Source of the DNA: Phytohabitans flavus
GTDB taxonomy: Bacteria > Actinomycetota > Actinomycetes > Mycobacteriales > Micromonosporaceae
DNA length: 64,000 bases
Assembly (NCBI RefSeq): GCF_011764545.1
Contig: NZ_AP022870.1
Coordinates: forward strand, 4,510,001 to 4,574,000
Direction: 5' to 3'
Part shown: positions 16,856-25,348 of the stretch, piece after piece
How the letters are laid out: every line of letters starts with the position of its first letter
Position numbering within the stretch: position 1 is the first letter of the stretch
Made by a program: the position numbers and the translations under genes
The notes under the pieces: model-generated
Database searches by the model: none
Told to the model about the DNA's origin: nothing
What the model saw: only the letters and a program-made list of their open reading frames with translations

Positions 16856-17938
16856 TTAGTAGCGGGTGGTGCTCTGGAGCAGGGGTGGGTACACAGTGGA
16901 GGGTTCGCCGTCCACTGTGGTGCCCGCGAACTGGAGCATGGCGCGGAGCGGACCGCGCATGGGGGCCGGGTAGTCCAGGGCCGGGGTGGAGATCTCGTCC
17001 AGGCGCCGGAGGTTTGCCGCCGTGAGGGTCACGTCCAGCGCGGCGAGGTTTGCATCCAGGTGCTCCAGGCGGCGGGCGCCGACGATCGGCACCACCGTGC
17101 CCTCGCGGGCGCGCAGCCAGGCCAGGGCCACCGCCGCGGAGGTGGTGCCCAGCTCGTCGGCGACCTCGGCGACCGCGTCGATGACCTGGTACTCGGCGTC
17201 CGTGGGACCACCCACGAAGGCGGCGCGGGCCGAGTCGGCCACCTCGGTGTCGCGGCGGTACTTGCCGGAGAGGAAGCCGTTCTTCAGCGGGCTCCACGGC
17301 ACTAGCGCCATACCCTGGTCCAGGGCCAGCGGGGCGATCTCACCCTCCACCGTGCGGGCCAGCAGCGAGTACTCGACCTGGAGCGCGATCAGCGGGGTCC
17401 AGCCCTTGAGCTGTGCCATCGTCTGTGCCTGCGCGGTGACCCAGGCGGGCGTGTTGGAGAAGCCCAGGTAGCGGATCTTGCCGGCGGTCACCAGGTCGTC
17501 GAGGGTGCGCATGGTCTCCTCGATGGGGGTGTTGCGGTCCCACTGGTGCAGCCAGTAGAGGTCGAGGTGGTCGGTGCGCATGCGGCGCAGGGTCTCGTGC
17601 AGCTGGGCGATGATGGCGCCGCGGCCGGCGCCGCCGCCGTTGGGGTCGCCGGGGAACATGTTGCCGAAGAACTTCGAGGCGAGCACCACGTGCTCGCGGC
17701 GGCCGGGGTGGGCGGCGAAGAAGTCACCGAGGATCTTCTCCGAGTGGCCGTTGGTGTAGAAGTTCGCGGTGTCGATGAAGTTTCCGCCGCGGTCCAGGTA
17801 GGTCGCCAGGATCTTCTCCGACTCCTCGACACTGCACCCGGCGGCACCGGGATCCTCGCCGAAGGTCATCGCGCCCAGGGCGAACGGGCTTACCCGCAGT
17901 CCCGAGCGGCCGAGCGTGACGTAGTGGTCGAGTGGCAT
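16856..17938 (-). CDS. Aldo/keto reductase
   Basis: 360 residues. ATG at 17938 was chosen because the family N-terminus (HYVTLGRSGLRVSPFALGAM) starts there and a GGGAG site precedes it; the frame is open far upstream without meaning. The AKR catalytic tetrad is visible: D56 and Y61 in FIDTANFYTNG, K89 in ASKFFGN and H131 in YWLHQWD. The C-terminal NADPH-binding segment VVPIVGARRLEHLDANLAAL is typical of the AKR11-14/yajO-like group. It should reduce aldehydes or ketones with NADPH in the cytoplasm; substrate unknown. It is monocistronic with ~130 bases of upstream sequence separating it from the TPM-domain gene. Confidence 0.9.
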   Translation of the reverse strand: MPLDHYVTLGRSGLRVSPFALGAMTFGEDPGAAGCSVEESEKILATYLDRGGNFIDTANFYTNGHSEKILGDFFAAHPGRREHVVLASKFFGNMFPGDPNGGGAGRGAIIAQLHETLRRMRTDHLDLYWLHQWDRNTPIEETMRTLDDLVTAGKIRYLGFSNTPAWVTAQAQTMAQLKGWTPLIALQVEYSLLARTVEGEIAPLALDQGMALVPWSPLKNGFLSGKYRRDTEVADSARAAFVGGPTDAEYQVIDAVAEVADELGTTSAAVALAWLRAREGTVVPIVGARRLEHLDANLAALDVTLTAANLRRLDEISTPALDYPAPMRGPLRAMLQFAGTTVDGEPSTVYPPLLQSTTRY

Positions 17939-18068
17939 GACGTACTCCCTGCGGATCGGATTGGTACTCCCATCGAAACGCGGGAAGTGGGGTTGGGCGT
18001 AGACCGATCCGCGCGAGGTCTTGCCCGATCCTCTCGACGCCGGGTGAAACGTGCACGCGCCGCCGGGC

Positions 18069-20066
18069 TCAGAAGCGGCCGCCGCCGGTACGCCGCGCGC
18101 GGCTGCCGCTGCCGCCGAAGCCGCCGCCCCGGAAGCCGCCGCCGCCCCAGCCGCGCGGGCGACCACCACCACCGCCGCCGGACAGGATGCCGCCGAGCAG
18201 CACGCCCAGCAGGACGTCGGTACCGCCACCACCGCGGCCGCCGATGCCGGGCGGCGACCACTGGTCCACGTTGGACTGTGCCGCCCGGCCCGCCTCGGCG
18301 GCGAGCTGGCTGGCCCGCCCGGCTTCCGGAAGCGCGGCCGGCGGGTTGGACGCGGCCAGCGCCTCGGCGCGGGCGAGGTGCTGCTGGGCCTGCGCCAGCA
18401 AGGCCCGCGGGTGGCTGGCAACCGCGCCCCGGCGGGTGGCGATGAAGTCGCTCGCGGCGGCCACCTCGGCGCGGGCGGCGACAAGGGCCTGGTCGAGCAG
18501 CGCCCGGGCCCGCGCGGCCCGCTCGGCGGCGTCGCGGATCTCGGCCAGCTCCCGGTCGAGCGCGGCGTCGGCCTCCTCCAGCCGGGCGGTCGCGGCGAGT
18601 GGGTCCGTCGTGGGACCGGCGACCGCCGCCCGGACGGCGGCGAGTGCCTGCTCGGCACCGGTGATCGCGGCCGCGAGCGCGGCGGTACCCGGCTGGGTGG
18701 CGCGGGCGGCGGCGAGGTCGGACTCCACCTCGGCGAGGAGGGTGTCGATGCCGGCCTGGGCCGCATCCAGGTCGGTACGGGCACGTTCGACCGCGTCGAG
18801 CAGCGTCTCGGCCTGGCCGAGCGCCTCCTCGGCCGCGCGTACGGCGAGGGCGGCCCGCGGCCGATCGCCCTCGGCGAGTGCCTCAGTGGCCTGCCGGGTC
18901 ACGGAGGTGACGAACTCCAGCCGCCGCCGGGCCTGGTCGACGTTGCCGGCGATCCCGGTCGCCGCTGGCCCCACGTAGCGGGTGCGCACCGCGTCGAGGG
19001 CGGCGCTCGCGGCCGGGATCCGCGCCTCGACCGCCTCCTGCCGCGTGGCCTGCTCGGCCATCTCGGCCTCGACCCGGGCCTCCAGGTCGCGCAGCGCGTC
19101 GAACGCCTCGGACTCCGCGTCCAGCCCGCTGTCCGCGAGTGCACACCGCCGGATGATCTCTTCGAGCGTGCTCCGGCGGGTCGCCTCGTCCGGCCCGGGC
19201 GTCTCGTCCAGCGTCATCCGCAGCCGGAACGCCTCGGCGACGTCCTGCCGGGCGCTCTCCAGTGCCGCCGTGTACGACGCGGTCGCCTCGGCGCCGTACC
19301 GCCCGCTGGCCAGTGCCAGCTCCTGCTCGCTGGCGCGCAGGTCGTTGTCCAGCTCGACGAGCAGGTCGTTGGCCCGCGTGGTCAGCTCGGCGGTGCTGGG
19401 CCCGGCCGGGACCGGCGGGCGCTGGCGGCGGCGCCGCAACAGCCACAGGACCAGCACGACCCCGCCCGCGACGACGAGCAGGCAGAGCGCGCCGGCGATC
19501 CAGGCGCTGGCGCCACCTCCGCCGCCGGGGTCGGCCTCGCCCGGCCGGATCTGCGGGCTTGGTACCGCCTGGCCGGCGAGCACCGCGCGGTACCCGTCGG
19601 CGGCGGCGATCGCGGCGCCGGCCCAGTCGTTGGCGGACAGCGCCGGTTCGATGGCGACGGTGGCGACGACGTCGAGCTGGGTGTCGGTGAGCGGGAACTC
19701 GGCGTCGAAGGCGTACGCGTACGAGCGGTCATGGGTGGCCACCGCGAGGACCGCGTCACGCCGCCCGAAGTCGCTGCGCGTGGCCGTCTGGTCGGCCCAC
19801 TGCTCGCTCGGCGTGCCGTCGAACGAGCGCACGTACACCACGAAGAGCTGGAGCCCGCCGTCCGCGCGCAACCGGTCGAGCGCGGCCCGCACCTCCCCCT
19901 CGCGCCCGTCCAGCGCACCGACCTTGTCGGTGATCTGGCCGTCCAGGCGCGTCGGACCGTCCGCCCTGGCCGGGGCGGGAAGTGCGAAGCCGGCCAGGAC
20001 GGCGAGGACAACCGCTACCACCGCGCGGGCCGCGCGGTGGTGGGTCGGGGGCAACATCAACGACAC
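18069..20066 (-). CDS. TPM-domain membrane protein with coiled-coil and glycine-rich tail
   Basis: 665 residues. Order: signal peptide (cleavage after ARADG), TPM/TLP18.3 domain (about 40-165, with LQLFVVYVRSFDG and FGRRDAVLAVATHDR), a transmembrane helix (about 190-212), an Arg-rich cytoplasmic start, a long Ala/Arg/Glu-rich helical region likely forming coiled coils (230-600), and a Gly/Arg tail (GGGGFRGGGFGGSGS). TPM proteins of bacteria are often tied to membrane homeostasis, but no enzymatic activity is established for this architecture. Composition of the tail suggests an unstructured or RNA/polyanion-binding segment. Start ATG 20066 gives a complete signal peptide. Confidence 0.85.
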   Translation of the reverse strand: MSLMLPPTHHRAARAVVAVVLAVLAGFALPAPARADGPTRLDGQITDKVGALDGREGEVRAALDRLRADGGLQLFVVYVRSFDGTPSEQWADQTATRSDFGRRDAVLAVATHDRSYAYAFDAEFPLTDTQLDVVATVAIEPALSANDWAGAAIAAADGYRAVLAGQAVPSPQIRPGEADPGGGGGASAWIAGALCLLVVAGGVVLVLWLLRRRRQRPPVPAGPSTAELTTRANDLLVELDNDLRASEQELALASGRYGAEATASYTAALESARQDVAEAFRLRMTLDETPGPDEATRRSTLEEIIRRCALADSGLDAESEAFDALRDLEARVEAEMAEQATRQEAVEARIPAASAALDAVRTRYVGPAATGIAGNVDQARRRLEFVTSVTRQATEALAEGDRPRAALAVRAAEEALGQAETLLDAVERARTDLDAAQAGIDTLLAEVESDLAAARATQPGTAALAAAITGAEQALAAVRAAVAGPTTDPLAATARLEEADAALDRELAEIRDAAERAARARALLDQALVAARAEVAAASDFIATRRGAVASHPRALLAQAQQHLARAEALAASNPPAALPEAGRASQLAAEAGRAAQSNVDQWSPPGIGGRGGGGTDVLLGVLLGGILSGGGGGGRPRGWGGGGFRGGGFGGSGSRARRTGGGRF

Positions 20067-20113
20067 GGGGACAGGCTATGCCCCACGCGGCAAGAGTGGC
20101 GTCCTGGCCAGCG

Positions 20114-21435
20114 TCAGGTCGCGCGCGGTGTGCCGTTGAGGGCGTTCCGGGCGTGGATCTGCTGCACCGTGGAGATCCGCTCGGCGCGCCCGCGGCCCAG
20201 GAAGCTCACCACCCAGTGCAGCAGCGTGGTCACCTTGTTCTTGAAGCCGATCAGGTAGAACAGGTGCACGCCCAGCCACATCAGCCACCCGAGCAGGCCG
20301 CTGAAGTGCAGCTTGCCCACGTTCGCCACCGCGGAGAACCGGCCGATCGTCGCCATGTTTCCCTTGTCGAAGTAGTGGAACGGCCGCTTCGCCGGCCGCC
20401 CGGCCACCCGGCGCTGGATCACCTTGGCGGCATAGCGGCCGCCCTGCATCGCGACCTGCGCGACGCCCGGCAGGTCGAGCGCGGCCATGTCGCCCACCAC
20501 GAAGATCTCCGGGTGGCCGGGAACGGTGAGATCCGGGTTGACGCGGATCCGACCGGCCCGGTCGGTACCGGCGCCGGTGGCCTCGGCGATGCGGGTGGCG
20601 AGCGTGGGCGCGGCTACCCCGGCGGCCCAGATCTTGGTGTACGCCTCGATCCGCTCGCCGCCCTCCCCGGTGTCCATCTTCACGCCGCCCTCGTCGACGT
20701 CCACGACACGGGTGTTGAGCCGTACGTCGACGCCCATCCTGGTGAGCTGACGCTCGGCCCGCACCGACAGCGGCGCGTCGAAGGCGGGCAGCACGCGGTC
20801 GGCGGCGTCGAGCAGGATTACCCGGGTCTGCGAAAGGTCGGCGTGGCGGTACTGCCCTTGAGCGCCCGGTGCGCCAGCTCGGCGATCTGCCCGGCCAGCT
20901 CCACCCCGGTCGGCCCAGCGCCGATGATCACGAAGGTCAGCCACCGGCGGCGTGCCTCCGGATCCTCCTCCAGATCCGCCATCTCGAACGCGTGGAAGAT
21001 CCGACCGCGCAGCTCCAGCGCGTCGTCGATGTTCTTGAGCGAGGGCGCGTGCTCGGCGAACCCATCGTTGCCGAAGTACGAGTTGCGCGCGCCGGCCGCC
21101 ACGACAAGCGAGTCGTACGGCACCCGCCGCTCGCGCCCGTCCGGTGCGCTGACCAGCACGGCCTTGCCCTCGACGTCGACGTCGGTGACCCAGCCGAGCT
21201 GGACGTCCAGATTGCGCCGGCGCCGGAAGATCTCCCGGATCGGCGGGGCCACCTCGCCCTCGGACAGGATGCCGGTCGCCACCTGGTAGAGAAGCGGCTC
21301 GAACAGGTGGTACGTCGTCCCGTTGATCAAGGTCACCGAGACGGCCGCCGAACGCAGCTCCCTGGCCGCGAACAGCCCACCGAACCCGGCACCGACAACC
21401 ACGACGCGGTGCTTGGCGCTGGGGGATTCACTCAT
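20114..21435 (-). pseudogene. Type II NADH dehydrogenase (NDH-2-like), interrupted by a frameshift
   Basis: Joined length ~440 residues, normal for NDH-2. The first part starts at ATG 21435: FAD GxGxxG in VVVGAGFGGLFAAREL, then HLFEPLLYQVATG, the second Rossmann motif VIIGAGPTGVELAGQ, and ends abruptly after RALKG. The family continues in the next frame with QYRHADLSQTRVILLD, IWAAGVAAP, VVGDMAAL and a C-terminal membrane-associating segment (LLGWLMWLGVHLFYL). Adding one G in the run at 20855-20857 joins them as LKGQYRH. NDH-2 passes electrons from NADH to menaquinone without proton pumping. The intact second half argues for an assembly error rather than decay. Confidence 0.85.
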
Positions 21436-21509
21436 ACCCTTTAAGACAAGGCGACACCCCTCGATGTGACCACTCGGCGCGGCCGTGTGACAGGGGTCAT
21501 GGACGGCCG

Positions 21510-21629
21510 TCAGTAGCCGCCACCACCTCCGCCGCCACCGCCACCGCTCATGGACACGACGACAATGATGATCACGACCACGATCACCGCGATGGCGATC
21601 CCCAACCACAGCTTGGCCCTACTGGACAT
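21510..21629 (-). CDS. Glycine-tailed single-helix microprotein (39 aa)
   Basis: A short gene encodes 39 residues: a basic start (MSSRAKLW), a single hydrophobic helix rich in Ile and Val (about 9-26), then SMS, ten consecutive Gly and a final Tyr. It has a strong ribosome site (GGGAGGTGATTA) upstream of ATG 21629. Codon choice is typical of the neighbourhood. The architecture (one membrane helix with polyglycine tail) resembles tails seen in some membrane or secretion-associated small proteins, but no function is known to me. It lies between the NDH-2 gene and the PIN gene, same strand as both. Confidence 0.6.
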   Translation of the reverse strand: MSSRAKLWLGIAIAVIVVVIIIVVVSMSGGGGGGGGGGY

Positions 21630-21634
21630 GCTTC

Positions 21635-21660
21635 TAATCACCTCCCGAACGAGGTGATTA
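21635..21660 (-). promoter_or_regulatory. Perfect inverted repeat covering the microprotein ribosome site
   Basis: TAATCACCTC (21635-21644) and GAGGTGATTA (21651-21660) are perfect complements around a six-base loop. In the leftward mRNA the 3' arm is the Shine-Dalgarno GAGGTGATTA and the 5' arm is its exact complement. It could be a translational control hairpin or a DNA operator. Confidence 0.6.
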
Positions 21661-21711
21661 CCCCCGCCGCCCGCCCAATCACGGCCCGTCGGATCGCCCA
21701 GGGCTGGCGCG

Positions 21712-22254
21712 CTACAGCAGCCCGTGAACTCGCCCGAATCGGGGAAAGTCAGCTCCCGTGCAGGGCAGTCTCATCCCGGTCCCGCTCAAAGCGTCGACCA
21801 GATTGCTGGCGCCGACCTCCGTCAGCTTCCCGTCGCGGCACGCTCGCGCAAGAAGCCAGATCGTGCCATGAACAGCGATCCCGTGGGCGCGACCGACCCG
21901 GGTGGCATCGCGATCGTCGATCAAGGCCACAGCGCCGAGTTCCTCCGCGACGGCGAGGACGCTGGCTTCGCCGAGATTGCGCCTACCGGCGCCAACCCGG
22001 CCGGTCCAGATGGTGAAGGCCCGCAGCCGGTCCAGGTTGTCCAGGGGAACGATCCGGAGCCATTCGATGGTCAGGACCTGTGCCAGCTCGGGGTGGGCCC
22101 GAATGCCTTCGCGGATCTCCTCCCGGACGACATGCGGCACGAATGAATCGTCGCCGGCAAGAAGGTCGCCAAGCACGTCGAGGCGGTCGGCGCGGGCGAA
22201 GTGGCTGAGACAGGTCGTGTCGAACACGAGGCTGGGGGCCGTTGGCGCCGTCAC
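21712..22254 (-). CDS. PIN-like domain protein, likely toxin partner
   Basis: 180 residues. The PIN signature is present: Asp in LVFDTTCLSHFA (about 12), acidic residues in VREEIREGI (about 45), and the DD of VALIDDRDATRVGRAHG (about 115). This matches the DUF3368-like PIN group, metal-dependent RNases often used as toxins. It lies 19 bases downstream of an XRE-ImmA gene on the same strand, an arrangement seen in two-gene addiction or regulatory modules. Toxicity is inference from pairing. Confidence 0.75.
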   Translation of the reverse strand: MTAPTAPSLVFDTTCLSHFARADRLDVLGDLLAGDDSFVPHVVREEIREGIRAHPELAQVLTIEWLRIVPLDNLDRLRAFTIWTGRVGAGRRNLGEASVLAVAEELGAVALIDDRDATRVGRAHGIAVHGTIWLLARACRDGKLTEVGASNLVDALSGTGMRLPCTGADFPRFGRVHGLL

Positions 22255-22273
22255 GGTGCGACATCTCCGTCAC

Positions 22274-23335
22274 CTAGTGGGGGAAGTCCGCCTCTTCGAC
22301 CTGGCCGCGCATCAGCTCCACCGCTCGGGCCGTGGTGATCAGGTGTCGCCGGCGTGCCTCCAGGACCGCGTGTGCGTAGCTGGGAGGAACGCGTATCCAC
22401 TCGAGGTCTGGCTGGGGAGTCCAACCAGTGGCGTCGAGAAGCTCGGCCCTTGTGGGCCGCTGCGGCAGCCAGGACACCGCCTCACCCTCGTCGAGAACGC
22501 CCGCGTGGACTGCCTGGCGGACCGCCAAAGACCACGATGTGCGATACGTGGCGGCGAGCTGAATGAGCCTGTCTCGCCCGAACGCCAGGCCGGCTCCGGC
22601 GATGACGTGCGCAGGCAACAAGAACTCGGCCGCGAACGCGTCGATAACGGCTTCCCGACCCGCGCGCGAGGCATGAACCCCGAGATCGCTTGAATACTCG
22701 TCGCCCAGCACCAGGTGCCCCAGCTCGTGTGCGGCGGTCGTCCGACGCCGGCCGGGATCGCCAAGCCTGCTCACCACCGCGACGGCGAGGTCGCCGTCCA
22801 GCGTCGATGCCCCGTCGCCCGGTAGGTCCACAACGGCGATGAGCAGTCCGGCGTCCTGGCACGCCTTGATGAGCGACTCGATCGGCTCGTTCCCGTTGCC
22901 GAGCTGGCCGCGCAGCCACGAGGCGGCTTCCCGTGCGGCACCCTCCGAATCGGCCTTTCCGCCGTACACGCTGATCGGGCTTGTTTCGAGTACGCCCGAG
23001 GTTTGCATCTGCCGGACATCGCGCAGCCAGCTCACCAGCTCCGCTTCCAACCGGAACGACTCACGTCCGGCCTCCGTGGCTTCCTCTTCGAGCAGCGCGG
23101 CACGCCGGGACAACACCACCGGAGGTTCGTACAGGAAATGATCCAGCGGCAGATCGAGGCACTCACCCAGCCGGACCAGCTCAACAGCGTCGATACGCCG
23201 CGTCCCCGCTTCGATCTTGGCGATCATCGTTCGATCCAGGCCGATCCGGCGGCCGAGCTCGTCCTGGGAGAGGTTCGCGGCCAATCGAGCCTCACGTACC
23301 CGCTGGCCGATGCCGACCCATTCCGTCTGCGCCAT
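22274..23335 (-). CDS. XRE-family regulator fused to ImmA/IrrE metallopeptidase
   Basis: 353 residues from ATG 23335. Residues 10-65 are an XRE helix-turn-helix (VREARLAANLSQDELGRRIG, then IAKIEAGTRRIDA). The C-terminal half is an ImmA/IrrE peptidase: zinc site H203-E204-H207 in TAAHELGHLVLGDEYSSD, followed by FAAEFLLPAHV. This fusion commonly acts as antitoxin/repressor, or cleaves a partner repressor. The PIN gene follows after 19 bases and is probably cotranscribed. The gene diverges from a glycerophosphodiesterase across ~180 bases where autoregulatory sites would be expected; none could be defined. Confidence 0.85.
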   Translation of the reverse strand: MAQTEWVGIGQRVREARLAANLSQDELGRRIGLDRTMIAKIEAGTRRIDAVELVRLGECLDLPLDHFLYEPPVVLSRRAALLEEEATEAGRESFRLEAELVSWLRDVRQMQTSGVLETSPISVYGGKADSEGAAREAASWLRGQLGNGNEPIESLIKACQDAGLLIAVVDLPGDGASTLDGDLAVAVVSRLGDPGRRRTTAAHELGHLVLGDEYSSDLGVHASRAGREAVIDAFAAEFLLPAHVIAGAGLAFGRDRLIQLAATYRTSWSLAVRQAVHAGVLDEGEAVSWLPQRPTRAELLDATGWTPQPDLEWIRVPPSYAHAVLEARRRHLITTARAVELMRGQVEEADFPH

Positions 23336-23512
23336 GGTGCGATAATCGCACACCCCACCCTCGGAGGGGCGCTTTCTCGAAAGCCGGAGCGCCTGGGCGG
23401 GGGCAACGGGTGGTGACATCGGGGTGAAAGTGAGCCGCGTAACCGTACAAACGGTGACCTTGGGAGGCGGGCGCCGCTGCCACGGTGCGAGGTATCGACC
23501 CATACTGTGCCG

Positions 23513-24505
23513 ATGCGCGTTACCCGACCTTTTCGGCGCGTCGTCGCTACCGCGATCGCGTCTCTTACCCTGCTCGCGCTGGGTGCCGCCCCGGCCGACG
23601 CCCACGGCCGCCCGGGCAACCCCTGGCTCGACAAGCGGTTCCTGCACATAGCGCACCAGGGCGGCGAGAGCGAGGCGCCGTCGAACACCATGTACGCCTT
23701 CCGGCGGGCCGTGCGCGTCGGCGCCGACATGCTGGAGCTGGACGTCCACTCGACCAAGGACGGCGTGCTTGTCGCCAGCCACGACGCGTCCGTCGACCGC
23801 ACCACCAACGGCACCGGCCTGATCCGCGACAAGTCCTACCGCGAGCTGCGCAAGCTGGACGCGGCGTACAACTTCGTGCCGGGCCAGAACGCGGTGCCCG
23901 GGCTGCCGCCGTCGTCGTACCCGCTGCGCGGCGTGCGTACCCACGACAAGCGGGCGCCGCGCGGGTACAACGCCGACGACTTCGCGATCCCCACGCTGCG
24001 CGACGTGCTGCACGACTTCCGGGACGTGCCGCTCAGCATCGAGATCAAGGGCACGACCGACGCGGACACCGAGTCGTTCCTGCGCAACGCGCGGCTCCTC
24101 GCCGACCTGCTCGACAAGACGGGCCGTACCCGAGGGGTCATCGTGACCTCGTTCAACGACCTGGCGGTCGCGGAGTTCCACCGGCTGGCACCGAAGGTCG
24201 CGCTCGCACCCGGGATGCAGGGTCTGATCGGCTACTTCACCGCCGGGGTACGGCCGATCGACGGCACTGTCGCGCTCCAGATCCCGGTCACCTACCAGGG
24301 CATCCCCGTCGCGACCCCGGAGTTCGTCGCCCGTGCGCACGCCGACGGGTACGCGGTCCACGTGTGGTTCAGCGGCACCGCACCGGAGGACGTGCCCACG
24401 TACAACAGGCTCATCGACGCCTGCGCGGACGGCCTGATGTCCTCCTGGCCCAGCGTGATGGAGCGGCTCCTCGACGAGCGCCACATCCGCCGCCCCTGCC
24501 GCTAG
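23513..24505 (+). CDS. Secreted glycerophosphodiester phosphodiesterase
   Basis: 330 residues; ATG at 23513 begins a signal peptide (MRVTRPFRRVV, Ala/Leu core, cleavage after ADA). GDPD motifs: AHQGGESEAPSNTMYAF near 47 (His and Glu of the active site), LELDVHSTKDGVLVASHD near 78 (metal ligands E, D and catalytic H), then SIEIKG near 180. The C-terminus has VHVWFSGTAPED, the usual nucleotide-like end of the TIM barrel. It should release glycerol-3-phosphate from phospholipid headgroups or teichoic acids outside the cell, useful under phosphate limitation. A terminator lies between it and the convergent GntR gene. Confidence 0.9.
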   Translation: MRVTRPFRRVVATAIASLTLLALGAAPADAHGRPGNPWLDKRFLHIAHQGGESEAPSNTMYAFRRAVRVGADMLELDVHSTKDGVLVASHDASVDRTTNGTGLIRDKSYRELRKLDAAYNFVPGQNAVPGLPPSSYPLRGVRTHDKRAPRGYNADDFAIPTLRDVLHDFRDVPLSIEIKGTTDADTESFLRNARLLADLLDKTGRTRGVIVTSFNDLAVAEFHRLAPKVALAPGMQGLIGYFTAGVRPIDGTVALQIPVTYQGIPVATPEFVARAHADGYAVHVWFSGTAPEDVPTYNRLIDACADGLMSSWPSVMERLLDERHIRRPCR

Positions 24506-24515
24506 CACAATTCGC

Positions 24516-24547
24516 GCCGTGCTGGTGGCCAGCGCCGCCAGCACGGC
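24516..24547. terminator. Bidirectional terminator between GDPD and GntR genes
   Basis: GCCGTGCTGG and CCAGCACGGC form a perfect 10-base stem around a 12-base loop, 10 bases after the GDPD stop and just before the convergent GntR stop. Confidence 0.7.
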
Positions 24548-24553
24548 CCGGGG

Positions 24554-25255
24554 TCAGCTGACCTGGCGGCTGGTTCGGCGGGCCCGGCCGTGCGCGTCGT
24601 GCGGCAGGTCGGCGTAGTGCCACTGGTGGTCGCGCGCGTGCTTGCACGCCGTCTCCAGGTCACCGTCCTCAATGGACTTGAGCAGCTCGGCGTGGTCGCG
24701 GGCGATGTCCTTCAGCTTCACCTCGGCGGCCACCATCGTCACCGAGGTGCGCGCCTCGATCTGGAGCGCCTCCCAGGACAGCTTCAGCAGCTCGTTACGC
24801 GCGGCGTCGACGATGTGCCGGTGGAACGCGACGCTCGCCCGCGCGGCGGCGACGGCGTCGTCGGTGCGGGCGGCCGCGCGCATCGCCTTCACCTCACGGC
24901 GTAGCGCGTCCAGCGGTACCGTGCCGGCCAGCATCGCCAGGCGCGTGGCGGTCTCCTCCAGGGCGGCGCGCACCACGTAGCTCTCCCGGAGCGTCTGCTG
25001 CACGAAGTGCCGGACGAACGTGCCCCGCCGCGGCCGGGTCTCCACCATCCGCATCGCCTCGAGCTCGCGCAGCGCCTCGCGCACCGGGGCCTGGCTCGTG
25101 CCGTACATGGCGGCGAGCCTCGTCTCGACGAGCCGCTCGCCAGGCTGGATCTCCCCGGACACGATGCGGACCACGAGCGCTTCGCGGATTTGCTGGGCCA
25201 GCGTCATGCGCGTCACCAGCGGGGTGACTGCCGACGCCGGCTGGTCGGGCGTCAT
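24554..25255 (-). CDS. GntR-family (FadR/FCD type) transcriptional regulator
   Basis: 233 residues. The N-terminal winged helix (about 20-85) carries IQPGERLVETRLAAMYGTS, APVREALRELEAM and RGTFV, the GntR signature. The C-terminal FCD helical domain (95-215) has metal/ligand-type residues: FHRHIVDAARN and RDHAELLKSIEDGD with histidines at expected spacing. FCD regulators typically repress catabolic operons until a carboxylate inducer binds. It diverges from the molybdenum hydroxylase operon, and a 20-base palindrome lies just upstream of the first operon gene, so it is the probable local repressor. Confidence 0.9.
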   Translation of the reverse strand: MTPDQPASAVTPLVTRMTLAQQIREALVVRIVSGEIQPGERLVETRLAAMYGTSQAPVREALRELEAMRMVETRPRRGTFVRHFVQQTLRESYVVRAALEETATRLAMLAGTVPLDALRREVKAMRAAARTDDAVAAARASVAFHRHIVDAARNELLKLSWEALQIEARTSVTMVAAEVKLKDIARDHAELLKSIEDGDLETACKHARDHQWHYADLPHDAHGRARRTSRQVS

Positions 25256-25276
25256 GGCGCCATCGTAACCAGGCGG

Positions 25277-25339
25277 TTGACCTTGACGCGGCGCGGCGGA
25301 CGGTCTTAACGTCCGTGTAACCGATTATCGATAGTCGGT
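25277..25339 (+). promoter_or_regulatory. Candidate promoter and GntR operator of the Mo-hydroxylase operon
   Basis: Possible -35 hexamers TTGACC (25277) and TTGACG (25283) precede a weak CTTAAC -10 (25305). Immediately downstream is ACCGATTATCGATAGTCGGT (25320-25339), a palindrome with one mismatched pair. The site would lie over the transcription start, suitable for repression by the divergent GntR protein. The first gene's GGAGG begins two bases later. Confidence 0.5.
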
Positions 25340-25348
25340 GGAGGTCCG

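Noticed and set aside
22274..24544. Extended XRE-ImmA frame to 24544
   Set aside because: The upstream part overlaps the glycerophosphodiesterase in antisense; HTH begins right after ATG 23335.
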